Shown here in pieces: positions 8,041 through 15,920 of a stretch of 19,415 bases of DNA. The notes beneath the pieces were generated by a model. The model did no database searches, had not been told where the DNA came from, and saw only the letters and a program-made list of their open reading frames with translations. The first letter of the stretch is position 1. Every line of letters starts with the position of its first letter. The position numbers and the translations under genes are program-made. Source of the stretch: CAZVFX01 sp964626565. Lineage in GTDB: Bacteria > Myxococcota_A > UBA9042 > CAIXZC01. The DNA is taken from the NCBI GenBank assembly GCA_964626565.1, contig CAZVFX010000132.1, positions 1-19,415 of the forward strand, written 5' to 3'.

Positions 8041-8442
8041 ATGAAGAAGATAATTCCGATGGTTTTCACGTTAGTCGTTTTAGGCGGATGCGCCACCACC
8101 GAGACCAAGGCCGTCAAGGCCGCTGACCTCACCCCCATAGTCGCGCCGATGGCTGTGACCGCCCCGGGGGCAGAAGCTGCCAAACCGGTAGGGACTCCCA
8201 TGTGGCGAGATGCGTGCTATCGCCTGACCCACCCGCGGTCGGCGAGCAAGCCGAATGTGGTGGAAAGGGAAGTTCCCATCGCCAACGAAGCCGATGCTGC
8301 GGTGGCGAGTTGCCTCGAAGGCTTCATGGCTCTGCCCGGCAATTCTGCGGACAAGGCATCCAAGTGTATCTTAGGTGTCGACACGCAGGAAGCGATGTTC
8401 TACTGCCTCCAGGCCGCCTTGCCCAAGATGTCGGATAGCTGA
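8041..8442 (+). CDS. Small four-Cys lipoprotein, 133 aa
   Basis: This is a small exported lipoprotein of unknown function. It has a short Lys-rich start (MKK), a hydrophobic core and a good lipobox (VLGGC, Cys17), so it should be acylated and tethered to a membrane. An Ala/Thr/Pro-rich linker follows to about residue 52. The folded part (about 53-130) has four Cys (59, 91, 109, 122) in predicted helices, enough for two disulfides: RDACYRL, VASCLEG, ASKCILG and MFYCLQA. This resembles small helical disulfide domains, but I do not recognise a named family. The ATG at 8041 is chosen because GGAGG lies 8 nt upstream and the signal peptide starts there; the longer frame from 7789 has neither. It is divergent from the 379-aa lipoprotein gene and convergent, 6 bp apart, with the E2-like gene. 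Confidence 0.8.
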   Translation: MKKIIPMVFTLVVLGGCATTETKAVKAADLTPIVAPMAVTAPGAEAAKPVGTPMWRDACYRLTHPRSASKPNVVEREVPIANEADAAVASCLEGFMALPGNSADKASKCILGVDTQEAMFYCLQAALPKMSDS

Positions 8443-8448
8443 GCAAAG

Positions 8449-9291
8449 TCACTCAGTCTTCTCCCCCAACAGTAGTTCTGGATTCTCGACATAGTCCTTG
8501 AACCGTTCCAGACTGCGCGCGCAGTAGAAGCCGTCGGCGATGCGCTCATCAAAGCTGTAGCGGAAGGCGACAACCTTATCCACTCCTACCGTACCGTCGT
8601 CCAGCACCACCGGCTGGTCCTGTATCCTACCGATGGCGACGAAGATGGGGATCGTCCCATATTCGTAGAGATGGTGGAAGGGTGCGTCGACACCCACACT
8701 ACCGAGGTTGGCCAGGAACGCGCTGGCGTACATGGGATCGGGTTGGATCATGGATGCAGGCAACAGTCCGAAGTAGTCCAGGACGCGCTGCCCCCACATG
8801 ATGAGCCTGATGAGGAAGCGGGGGAGTTTTCCGATAAAACCCATCTCTTTTTCCGAGGTGGTCTTCTCGGTGCCACGCCCTACATTGATGGCCGCGTCGA
8901 CCCTTCCGGGGACTTCAGCCAACCCGTCGGAAGGCTCGAACTTCACCTTGACCGTGGTGAGTTGTGCGTCATCGGACATCTTCTTTTTGACTGCAAACGA
9001 CAGCTCGATCTGTTTGCGCTGGTAGATTCTACGCCCCACCACGAACCGGTGCATCATGGGGCGTTCCGCCAGCACTTTCACTATGGCGGCCAAAACGACG
9101 TGGAAGAAGGACACTTTCCTCCCCCCTTCTTCTGCGGCCGTAGCGAGGAAAGCCAACGTACTGCCCACCCGCAGTTGCTGCTCGAAATAGACCGCGGATT
9201 CGTTCCTTCCGGGCATGACGTACGGAATGAATCGCCGCAGCAACGAAAGGTCTTTTACCCGCTCACCATCGGAACGTGATCCTATAGCCAT
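8449..9291 (-). CDS. E2-acyltransferase-like (chloramphenicol-acetyltransferase fold) protein, 280 aa, catalytic His replaced
   Basis: The protein resembles the catalytic domain of 2-oxo acid dehydrogenase E2 subunits, without lipoyl or subunit-binding domains. Visible parts are RRFIPYVMPGRNESAVYF near the start, SFFHVVLAAIVKVLAERPMMHRFVVG (61-86), AFLANLGSVGVDAPFHHL (191-208), and the final GVDKVVAFRYSFDERIADGFYCARSLERF (236-264). In true E2 and chloramphenicol acetyltransferases this last motif is DHRxxDG, whose His deprotonates the thiol or hydroxyl. Here Glu249 takes that place (DERIADG), so ordinary acyl transfer is doubtful. A short hydrophobic insert (about 152-178) might contact a membrane. 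The ATG follows a G-rich GGGGGGGAG. The gene starts 21 bp after the end of the large surface-protein gene and is probably co-transcribed with it. No E1 or E3 partners are present. Confidence 0.75.
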   Translation of the reverse strand: MAIGSRSDGERVKDLSLLRRFIPYVMPGRNESAVYFEQQLRVGSTLAFLATAAEEGGRKVSFFHVVLAAIVKVLAERPMMHRFVVGRRIYQRKQIELSFAVKKKMSDDAQLTTVKVKFEPSDGLAEVPGRVDAAINVGRGTEKTTSEKEMGFIGKLPRFLIRLIMWGQRVLDYFGLLPASMIQPDPMYASAFLANLGSVGVDAPFHHLYEYGTIPIFVAIGRIQDQPVVLDDGTVGVDKVVAFRYSFDERIADGFYCARSLERFKDYVENPELLLGEKTE

Positions 9292-9312
9292 CTCCCCCCC
9301 TCAGTATGATGG

Positions 9313-12300
9313 TCATTTCAAGTATACGGCTTCTTGTTCGGCCGGCGAGCACACAGTAGCGGTGCAGCCGCCCGCATCGTATTTCCACCCCCAGGAGCCG
9401 CAATTACAGAATTCGTTGGAGGTGCACTGGGCGAACATGCCTTGACCGGCAATCTGGCCGCTGTCCCCGTCGCAGTTGAATCCGCCCGAGTAGCTGCCGT
9501 TGTTGACGCACACCCCTTGGGCACCGCCGCAGTGGTGTTTCTCGAAGATCAGGTAGTTGCCGTTGGTCACCGGGTACCGGGCGCCCTTGTCGGAAACCTG
9601 CCAATCCCCTCCGGGCGAAAGACTGAAGGTCAACGCCTGCCCGTTCCCCAGATAGACCAATTTGGCTTGCGCCGGATTGGCAAAAATGGTGCGGAAGGGG
9701 ATGGCGTGTTTGACGCCGGGAGCCGGTGCGTCCGTTTCCAGGTGGAATTCGCCCCACACGCCGGGGGTTTCCTCGTGGGGCCAACTGGTAACCAGGGTCC
9801 AGCCGCCGCCGGTCATGTCGCAGTAAGCCTTGAGCGCCTGGTCGCCGACGGCCAGGTAGTACACCCCGTCCCCGATTGAGTCTCCTGCGTTGAGGATCGC
9901 CAGGCAATCGGGAGCAGGGTTGTTTTCCATGCCGATGGGGCCGACGCATGCGCTGGTGTCGTACGCACACCCTTCCGCGCACGTGAGCACGCCCACGAAA
10001 TCGTCGCCCAGGACGTCGGCGCAATCATCGGTCTCCAGTTCATCGCCGTCGCACACTTCCTCACCCACGTGTCGAACGCCGTCGCCGCAGAAAGCCAGGA
10101 CACAGTCGAGGCAGGCGTCTGTGTCTTCGATATTGCCGTCGTCGCACTCCTCGCCGTCTTCGAGGATCTCGTTGCCGCAGCAGTCCGGTTCGGTTTCCAG
10201 GAGGCACCCTTCGGCCGGGTCACAGCTTGACAGCTCACACAGGCCGCCTTCCGGGCACAGTTCGTTGACGGGAGTGTGCACTACTTCGGCCAGGTCCGGG
10301 TCGCAGGTATCAACGGTGCACTCGATGTCGTCGTCGAGGGAGGGCGGGATGCCCGCGACGCAGCCGGAGTCCGGATCGCACGATTCTTCACCGTTGCAAT
10401 AGTTGTCGTCGCCGCAGGGCGTTTCAGCCCCGGGGTTGCACACGCCCAGGCCGCATTTGTCGCCCACTGTGCAGAAGTTCTCGTCGTCGCAGGGGTTCTC
10501 GTTGGCGGTGTGCACGCATCCCAGAGCAACGTCGCAGGTGTCATCGGTGCACAGGTTGTTGTCGTTGCAGTCCACCATCTGTCCGGATCCGCACCAGCCA
10601 ACCGTGCACGATTCGCCCTCAGTACAGGCATTCCCGTCATCGCAAGGTAGTGTGTTGGCGTCAAAAACGCACCCTGATTCAGGGTCGCACGAGTCGTCGG
10701 TGCAAAGGTTGCCGTCGTCACACACCAGCGGGAGCCCGCCTGCGCACCCGCCGTCGGCGCAGATGTCCCCGGTGGTACATGCATTGCCGTCGTTACAGGG
10801 ATCGGTGTTGGTCTCAAAAAGACAGCCGGCGGAAGGGTCACACCAGCTATCGGTGCAGACGTTTTCGTCCTGGCAGTCGAGCACTTCCTCGTGTGTGCAG
10901 GCACCTTCGCTGCAATGGTCACCGGTGGTGCACGCGTTCCCGTCGTCGCACGCGGCGAGGTTGGCGGCGTGGATGCAAAGGCCGGATTCGTTGCACGAAT
11001 CGTCGGTGCAGACGTTCCCATCGTCACAGTCAACCGCCGGGCCGGCCGCGCACTGACCGTCTGCGCAGGCGTCATTCAAGGTGCACGGATTGCCGTCGTC
11101 GCAAGCACCGTCAACCGGTTCATTCTCACAACCTTTTCCGGGCAGGCAGCTATCCAGGGTGCACGGATTGGCGTCGTCGCAGTCCGCGGTTCCGGAGTGG
11201 TCGCACTGCCCTTCCTGGCAGAAGTCCCCGGTGGTGCAAACGTCGCCATCGTCGCACGGGGCGTCGTTGGCCTCGTAGTAGCATCCCAGCGTCTGATCGC
11301 ACAGGTCGTCGGTGCACACATTGCCGTCGTCGCAGTCCAGGGGCGGGCCGCCAACGCACTCGCCTTCTGCACATATGTCCGATTTGGTGCAGGCGCTACC
11401 ATCGTTGCACTGAAGGATGTTGTCTTCATAAACGCACCCTTCCAGCGGGTCGCACAGCTCGTCGGTGCATCCGTTGCCGTCATTGCAGTTGACCGGTGCG
11501 CCGCCTCCGCAGACGCCGCCGGCGCACTGGCTGTTCACCGTGCACTCGTCTTCGTCAATGCAGGCAAAGCCGTCGTGATCCGGAACCAGGGAGCAAACCC
11601 CCGTGCCCGGGTCGCAGGAAGAGGACAGGCAGGGTGCGTCTACGCCGTTGGGTGCGGGACATTCGATGAGCGAGTCAGGATCCACCACGCACTTGAACGG
11701 CATCTGCTGGTCATCGCAAAGCAAAGTGCCGTTGCACAGGTCCCCGTCTTCCAGTTGCGCGCAATCGTCGTCGGTCTGGCAATCGCAGGATACGGGGGTG
11801 CCTGCGCACTCGCCGTTGTTGCACTGATCAGCGAGGGTGCAAGGGTCACCGTCGTCGCAGGGCCCCTGCTGGGGCGGAAACTCGCACCCGCCGGTCGCGG
11901 TACAGAGGTCTTCGGTGCACGGGTTAGAGTCGTCGCATTCTACCATCAAGGACACGCAGGCCCCTTCTTCGCAATGGTCGGCCACGGTGCAGGGGTCGCC
12001 GTCGTCGCAACTGCCCGTTTCCACGGGCGAGTTCATGCACCCTTCGGCGCCGGCGCAGCTATCGTCTGTGCAGCCGTTGCCGTCTTCGCACAGGTTGATG
12101 TAATCGCCGTCCACCAGGTTCGGTTCGTCGGTTTCGTTGTTGCAGTTGTCATCCTTCCCGTTGCACTCCTCCGGGCCCGGAACTTCGGCGTCGCATTCGC
12201 TAAGGCCGTCATCGGTACACACCCGCATGCCCGGGCAACTTCCAAACTCATTCTGGGCTTCGCACGACGTCCATAGCCCAAGCGCAATAGAGGTGTCCGT

Positions 12301-12948
12301 ACAGGGACATACGCCTGCATCATTCATGCATTGCATTAACTCAACACCGTCAACGGTGGTAACGTCCTGACAGGAGAATCCCCACGGACATTCTTCACCT
12401 CTCCCCTCCCCAACGTCACAGATTCCGCCACAGAAGTTGCCCACTTCCCCGTAGTCCACGCACGCATCCTGCGCAATGCCGGTGTTGCATCCGGCGCTGT
12501 CAACGCACGGCCGGCACAGGTTGGCGAAATTGGAGACGCAGATGAACACCACATCGGGGTCGCTGCCCGCGACCTGCTGGCAACTCCACCCTTCGGGGCA
12601 CTCTTCCTGGCAGCTTTCCGAGCACACTCCTTCTCCCATGTGCTGCACGCACCAGCCGGACTGGCAGTCCGAGTTGTCCTGGCATTTGTCGAGGAAGCAC
12701 CCTTCCCCGGGGTTGCATAGCCTTCCCGGAACGTCCGGGGTGTACTGATCCACCTGTTCAGGGAATATCAGGTCGGGCTCTTCATGCACCTCCAGCTCTG
12801 CCGGTGACCCCGGGTCCGCGGCCACTTCTACCGGTTGCTCCAGTTCAGGTGCGGCGTCGGTATGTGCATCCGCCACGAGGTCAACCGACGCGGTGGAGCA
12901 GGCGAAATAGCAGAGGCTCATCGCCAGGGCATAGGTGGCAGTTCTCAT
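9313..12948 (-). CDS. Giant Cys-rich surface protein with 51-residue repeats and fibrinogen-like C-terminus, 1211 aa
   Basis: This is an exported, probably lipid-anchored surface protein with about 145 Cys (12%). Residue numbers count from the GTG at 12951; subtract one for the chosen ATG at 12948. The signal ends CYFAC, an atypical lipobox. An acidic Pro/Ala linker follows, then Cys-knot-like modules (79-250), one MopE-type motif (ECNGKDDNCNNETDE, 262-276), and nine 51-residue units (288-389 and 489-845) of the CDDGNxCTxDxC type. Next come two DUF4215/myxobacterial disulfide units (925-969) and a C-terminal fibrinogen-like domain (about 1015-1205) with GDGVYYL, AYCDMTGGGWTLV and a Trp/Cys-rich end (GSWGWKYDAGGC). 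Such domains bind glycans or proteins, and the Asp-rich repeats probably bind Ca2+. GGAGG lies 5 nt before the ATG at 12948, against 2 nt for the GTG. A promoter candidate lies at 12994-13022. Confidence 0.88.
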   Translation of the reverse strand: MRTATYALAMSLCYFACSTASVDLVADAHTDAAPELEQPVEVAADPGSPAELEVHEEPDLIFPEQVDQYTPDVPGRLCNPGEGCFLDKCQDNSDCQSGWCVQHMGEGVCSESCQEECPEGWSCQQVAGSDPDVVFICVSNFANLCRPCVDSAGCNTGIAQDACVDYGEVGNFCGGICDVGEGRGEECPWGFSCQDVTTVDGVELMQCMNDAGVCPCTDTSIALGLWTSCEAQNEFGSCPGMRVCTDDGLSECDAEVPGPEECNGKDDNCNNETDEPNLVDGDYINLCEDGNGCTDDSCAGAEGCMNSPVETGSCDDGDPCTVADHCEEGACVSLMVECDDSNPCTEDLCTATGGCEFPPQQGPCDDGDPCTLADQCNNGECAGTPVSCDCQTDDDCAQLEDGDLCNGTLLCDDQQMPFKCVVDPDSLIECPAPNGVDAPCLSSSCDPGTGVCSLVPDHDGFACIDEDECTVNSQCAGGVCGGGAPVNCNDGNGCTDELCDPLEGCVYEDNILQCNDGSACTKSDICAEGECVGGPPLDCDDGNVCTDDLCDQTLGCYYEANDAPCDDGDVCTTGDFCQEGQCDHSGTADCDDANPCTLDSCLPGKGCENEPVDGACDDGNPCTLNDACADGQCAAGPAVDCDDGNVCTDDSCNESGLCIHAANLAACDDGNACTTGDHCSEGACTHEEVLDCQDENVCTDSWCDPSAGCLFETNTDPCNDGNACTTGDICADGGCAGGLPLVCDDGNLCTDDSCDPESGCVFDANTLPCDDGNACTEGESCTVGWCGSGQMVDCNDNNLCTDDTCDVALGCVHTANENPCDDENFCTVGDKCGLGVCNPGAETPCGDDNYCNGEESCDPDSGCVAGIPPSLDDDIECTVDTCDPDLAEVVHTPVNELCPEGGLCELSSCDPAEGCLLETEPDCCGNEILEDGEECDDGNIEDTDACLDCVLAFCGDGVRHVGEEVCDGDELETDDCADVLGDDFVGVLTCAEGCAYDTSACVGPIGMENNPAPDCLAILNAGDSIGDGVYYLAVGDQALKAYCDMTGGGWTLVTSWPHEETPGVWGEFHLETDAPAPGVKHAIPFRTIFANPAQAKLVYLGNGQALTFSLSPGGDWQVSDKGARYPVTNGNYLIFEKHHCGGAQGVCVNNGSYSGGFNCDGDSGQIAGQGMFAQCTSNEFCNCGSWGWKYDAGGCTATVCSPAEQEAVYLK
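10417..11487 (-). repeat. Seven tandem 153-bp (51-aa) Cys-rich coding repeats
   Basis: Seven consecutive units of exactly 51 codons lie inside the surface-protein gene (residues 489-845). Each has the order CDDGNxCTDDxC, xxGC, a hydrophobic stretch, then CDDGNxCTxxDxC, xxGxC and GxxxD, with eight Cys per unit. The constant length and shared codons suggest tandem duplication, now diverged. Because Asp is mainly GAC or GAT, the opposite strand stays open over this region and yields long false frames. Confidence 0.9.
11785..12090 (-). repeat. Two further 153-bp units of the same repeat
   Basis: Residues 288-389 of the surface protein are two more 51-residue units of the same type. They are separated from the seven-unit array by about 100 residues of different Cys-rich sequence (390-488). 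The first unit carries a one-residue insertion and a one-residue deletion that leave its length at 51. Confidence 0.85.
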
Positions 12949-12993
12949 CACAACCTCCGGTTCGTGACCAATGGGGGTAGACTGCTCCCTGAC

Positions 12994-13022
12994 ATGTTAG
13001 CGCACTCCCCCTGCTCCCTCAA
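12994..13022 (-). promoter_or_regulatory. Candidate sigma-70-like promoter for the giant surface-protein gene
   Basis: On the minus strand TTGAGG and TAACAT are separated by 17 bp (4/6 matches at each box). The predicted start near 12987 would give a leader of about 40 nt before the ATG at 12948. The site lies in the 193-bp divergent gap shared with the MopE-like gene. It is a moderate match and could be chance. Confidence 0.35.
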
Positions 13023-13141
13023 GGGCATCGTAGGCCAGCAGCGCCAATCCGCTTCACCCAGCAGCAAAGCACTTGCCCTGCACACCTAGTTTGCGGCATT
13101 CTAAAGATCGACGTTTGAACGAACCGGCGTGAGGGTTGTCC

Positions 13142-14914
13142 ATGCGCACAGAGTTGTCTGCTAGATTGTTGAGCGGGTTCGTATTGCTGCTGTTCCTCCC
13201 GGGAGGTTGCGGCGGCGCTGCTGAGCCGGCACCGCAGTTCGTCAAGGGGGATACGCCCGGTCTCACCGACTTCGGCAGCATTGATTCCGGCGATGGCAGC
13301 GGCCACATTGTTGCCGACGTGGGCCAGGAGTCCGGAATCGAGGACCTGCACGTCGTTCCCGACGCCGAGTCGCCCGCGGACGCGGCCGTTCCCGACACAA
13401 AACCATTAGACACCCTCACGGAAACCACCATCGACGTGGTCGACCTTGCAGACGAGGAATGGGTGGAACCGGACTCCGATGAGGACGGCGTCCCCGACAG
13501 CACGGACAATTGCGTTGGCGTGAAGAACCCTCAGCAGGAAGACTTCGACGGTGACGAGGAAGGGGATGCTTGCGACGAAGACGACGACAACGACGGCGAC
13601 CCGGATCTCACGGACTGTCTTCCCACCAACCCCGACGTGCATTCACAAGCTGTTGAAGAATGCGATGGCATTGACAACGATTGCGACGGCACGGTGGACC
13701 TGAACCCGGCGGCCGACTGCAGTATGGACGGCGTTTGCGCTGACGGCGTACCCACGTTCTGCCCCAACGGCGCGGCGGTTTGCGACTATGCGGAAGTGGA
13801 AGGCTGGTGCGACTACGACATCTGCGACGGCCTGGACAACGACTGTGACGGGCTGGTAGACGAGGACGACTGGGGCATCTGCTGCGCCTGCGACTTCGAC
13901 AACGGGTATCCACCGTGGTACCTGGAGTGCGACAACGTAGCCGCCAATCCCGACGACGATGGCGACGGCGTTCTCGACGACCTGGACAACTGCCCGAAGG
14001 TGGCCAACCCGGTGCAGGGGGATTTCGACGGAGATCTGGAAGGGGACGCTTGCGACGAGGACGATGACAACGACGGCGACCCGGACGCCACCGATTGCCA
14101 GCTTCTGGACGCCTCGATCTACGCGGGGGCGCCGGAGCTATGCAACGCGGTGGACGACGACTGCAACGGTGAGGTCGACGAGGTGTTCGGTATCCTCACC
14201 TGCGGTCTCGGTGTGTGCGAAAACATGGTTGCCGAGTGTCTGGAGGGGGTCACTTACGAGTGCGAGCCGCTGGCTCTGGCGGTGGACGAGGTCTGCGACG
14301 GGCTCGACAACGACTGTGACGGAGAGGTTGATGAGGAGTTGCCTGACGTAGTGTGCGGTTTTGGACCTTGCACAGCCTCGGTCCCCGGTTGCGTGGACGC
14401 TGCGGTTCCCGACTGCGTGCCGGTGGATGCGGCTGGGGACGAGACCTGCGACGGCATCGACAACGACTGCAACGGTTCGGTGGACGATGGTTTGGGGACC
14501 ACCGGGTGCGGTGAGGGGCCATGCGGCAACGTGGTTGACAACTGTGTCGGCGGTGAAGTCCAGACCTGCGTGCCTCTACCCCCGCCTGCGGGCACTTGTA
14601 ACGCTGCGCCCGCGTATTGCAAGACCGTCACCGAGGGTGTGGATGTGTGCGGCAACCCCTGTGAAAAGGTGGGCCCCACCTACTGCTACACGGTACACCC
14701 GGCGTGCTATGAGTCCCTCCCCGGCACACCAACGGACGCGACCGAGTGCATTACGCCGAAGGGGAAATTCGATTGCGGGCTGACCTGCCAGCCCTGGCCC
14801 AACAACATCGGTGCGGACTGCGACTACTGCGTCAAGATCTACTGCGCTTCCGCCGGGGGCAAGGATTGGGCGCAGTTCAAGTGCCAGAACATACCGGTGC
14901 CGCCGACTGAGTGA
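13142..14914 (+). CDS. MopE-like Asp/Cys-rich metal-binding lipoprotein, 590 aa
   Basis: This is an exported protein, probably an outer-membrane or surface lipoprotein (signal ending LPGGC, Cys23), followed by an Asp/Pro/Ala linker to about residue 105. Two 49-residue thrombospondin-3-like Asp repeats (111-159 and 271-319) carry DxDxDG-type calcium loops. Five copies of the MopE-family motif (C[DN]xxDxDC[DN]GxVD) lie at 174-186, 228-240, 334-346, 385-397 and 436-448. The C-terminal 110 residues are a separate Cys-rich domain that I do not recognise. In Methylococcus, MopE binds copper on the cell surface; here Ca2+ binding is the more cautious inference. The ATG at 13142 has GAGGG 6 nt upstream, and a TTG at 13136 is less likely. 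The gene is divergent from the giant Cys-rich protein and convergent with the spermidine-synthase-like gene. Confidence 0.87.
   Translation: MRTELSARLLSGFVLLLFLPGGCGGAAEPAPQFVKGDTPGLTDFGSIDSGDGSGHIVADVGQESGIEDLHVVPDAESPADAAVPDTKPLDTLTETTIDVVDLADEEWVEPDSDEDGVPDSTDNCVGVKNPQQEDFDGDEEGDACDEDDDNDGDPDLTDCLPTNPDVHSQAVEECDGIDNDCDGTVDLNPAADCSMDGVCADGVPTFCPNGAAVCDYAEVEGWCDYDICDGLDNDCDGLVDEDDWGICCACDFDNGYPPWYLECDNVAANPDDDGDGVLDDLDNCPKVANPVQGDFDGDLEGDACDEDDDNDGDPDATDCQLLDASIYAGAPELCNAVDDDCNGEVDEVFGILTCGLGVCENMVAECLEGVTYECEPLALAVDEVCDGLDNDCDGEVDEELPDVVCGFGPCTASVPGCVDAAVPDCVPVDAAGDETCDGIDNDCNGSVDDGLGTTGCGEGPCGNVVDNCVGGEVQTCVPLPPPAGTCNAAPAYCKTVTEGVDVCGNPCEKVGPTYCYTVHPACYESLPGTPTDATECITPKGKFDCGLTCQPWPNNIGADCDYCVKIYCASAGGKDWAQFKCQNIPVPPTE
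13472..14098 (+). repeat. Duplicated 147-bp Asp-repeat segment inside the MopE-like gene
   Basis: Segments 13472-13618 and 13952-14098 encode 49-residue copies exactly 160 codons apart. They align without gaps, and the second half is near-identical (EGDACDEDDDNDGDPD in both). Each copy is followed by a MopE-type motif, so the unit duplicated was probably the whole 160-codon block. Confidence 0.8.
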
Positions 14915-14942
14915 CGGCCTGACCCATCTCGAGAACAGTGGT

Positions 14943-15638
14943 TCAATCCCTGGCGAAGAACAGCCAGTCGGTGACCTCTTCGTCGACCAGATGACTCCAG
15001 AAGGTCACCGGGATCACGGTCACCTCGGCGAACACCTCTTTTAGGGCTTCCGCAAAATCGGATGTCTCTGCGAACGACCACACGGCCAGCACTCCCCGTG
15101 GGGAAAGGTGCTGTTTCGCTGCAACCAGGCCCTCTGCGGTGTAGAAGGACGCGCTGGAGCTGTCGAGCTGTTCGTCCGGGGAATGATCAACATCGATGAG
15201 GATCAGATCGTATTTCTTTGTTGGCGGGAGGGCGAGCCTGGCATAGACGTCGCCCGGCACGGTGCTGAATCGGGTGTCACCGTTGAGTTGTTCTGCCACC
15301 GGGAACAGTCCCCGGTCCAGCCAGTCGATCACTTGGGGCAGCAGTTCCATCGCCTCCACGTCGGCCACCCGCGGGGAAGCAAGCGCCTCCAGCGCGGTAT
15401 AGCCCAGGCCGAGACCACCGACGAGAACCTGCAGGTCTGTCCCCTGGTGCAGCGCGAGCGCTTCTCGGGCCAAGGCCCGCTCCGAAGCCGTATAGTGGCT
15501 ACTCATGAGGAATTCATGGTTAATGGTGATCTCGGTTACAAAGGTGCCGGGCTCAGACAGGAGTTCCCTGCGCCTGAGGCACAAGAGGCCCAGCGGAGTA
15601 GACTCGTAAGCAAGTATTTCGAAGTTGGTACTGCTCAT
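14943..15638 (-). CDS. Spermidine-synthase-like SAM-fold protein, 231 aa
   Basis: This is a Rossmann-fold methyltransferase/polyamine-synthase-like protein, probably cytosolic. The glycine-rich nucleotide loop is VGGLGLGYT (73-81). An acidic residue after strand 2 (AMELL, Glu98) would hold the ribose, and the strand-4 motif is YDLILIDVDHSPDEQL (143-158). The N-terminal beta-hairpin region (GLLCLRRREL, then FLMSSHYTASERAL) matches the spermidine-synthase-like layout, but the aminopropyltransferase gate sequence is changed, so true spermidine synthase activity is uncertain. I recall a stand-alone family of this form annotated simply as spermidine synthase-like. The ATG at 15638 is 9 nt from AAGGAG; the GTG at 15644 is only 3 nt away and less likely. 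A weak promoter match (TTGATT, 17 bp, TACCAT) sits at 15686-15714 on this strand. Confidence 0.78.
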   Translation of the reverse strand: MSSTNFEILAYESTPLGLLCLRRRELLSEPGTFVTEITINHEFLMSSHYTASERALAREALALHQGTDLQVLVGGLGLGYTALEALASPRVADVEAMELLPQVIDWLDRGLFPVAEQLNGDTRFSTVPGDVYARLALPPTKKYDLILIDVDHSPDEQLDSSSASFYTAEGLVAAKQHLSPRGVLAVWSFAETSDFAEALKEVFAEVTVIPVTFWSHLVDEEVTDWLFFARD

Positions 15639-15770
15639 GTCCACGGGCTCCTTGGCATCCAGCCTGGGTTTGTGGTATCCATGAGATGGTAGTGGAGTTG
15701 GACAAGAGAATCAACGGGCTGGATGGTTGGCTCGTTGGTATTGGGGATAACTCGATACAGGAGCCCGCAC

Positions 15771-15920
15771 ATGGGGAGACCGAATTACAACTGGGAAAAA
15801 CGTAGAAAAGAGTTGGAAAAGAAGAAGAAGAAAGAGGAAAAGCGCCGCAAGAAGGCGGAGAGGAAGGCCCTTGCCGCCGGTGAGCCGGTAGAAGCGCCGG
15901 AAGGGGAAGAGGCCGAATAG
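15771..15920 (+). CDS. Small Lys/Glu-rich basic protein, 49 aa
   Basis: This tiny protein begins GRPNYNWEKRRKELEKKKKK and continues as a highly charged single helix (Lys/Arg/Glu) to about residue 33, then an Ala/Pro/Glu-rich acidic tail. From memory, similar small proteins with an N-terminal NYxxEKRxRELxKKKKxEEK pattern recur in Proteobacteria and Myxococcota as conserved hypotheticals, possibly nucleic-acid or ribosome associated; no function is established that I know of. AGGAG lies 7 nt before the ATG at 15771, which strongly supports translation. The frame extends upstream, but without a better start. It is divergent from the spermidine-synthase-like gene and 194 bp before the kinase gene. 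Confidence 0.72.
   Translation: MGRPNYNWEKRRKELEKKKKKEEKRRKKAERKALAAGEPVEAPEGEEAE

Noticed and set aside
10417..11487. CRISPR-like regular repetition
   Set aside because: The 153-bp period is in frame, diverged throughout, and codes for Cys-rich protein units. There are no short identical repeats with unique spacers.
10891..12276. 461-aa open frame on the plus strand
   Set aside because: It mirrors the 51-residue Cys-rich repeats; the GAC/TGC-rich codons leave the complement free of stops. The real gene is on the minus strand.
15686..15714. TTGATT-17 bp-TACCAT promoter on the minus strand for the spermidine-synthase-like gene
   Set aside because: Only 4/6 matches at each box, so it is mentioned with the gene but not called as a feature.
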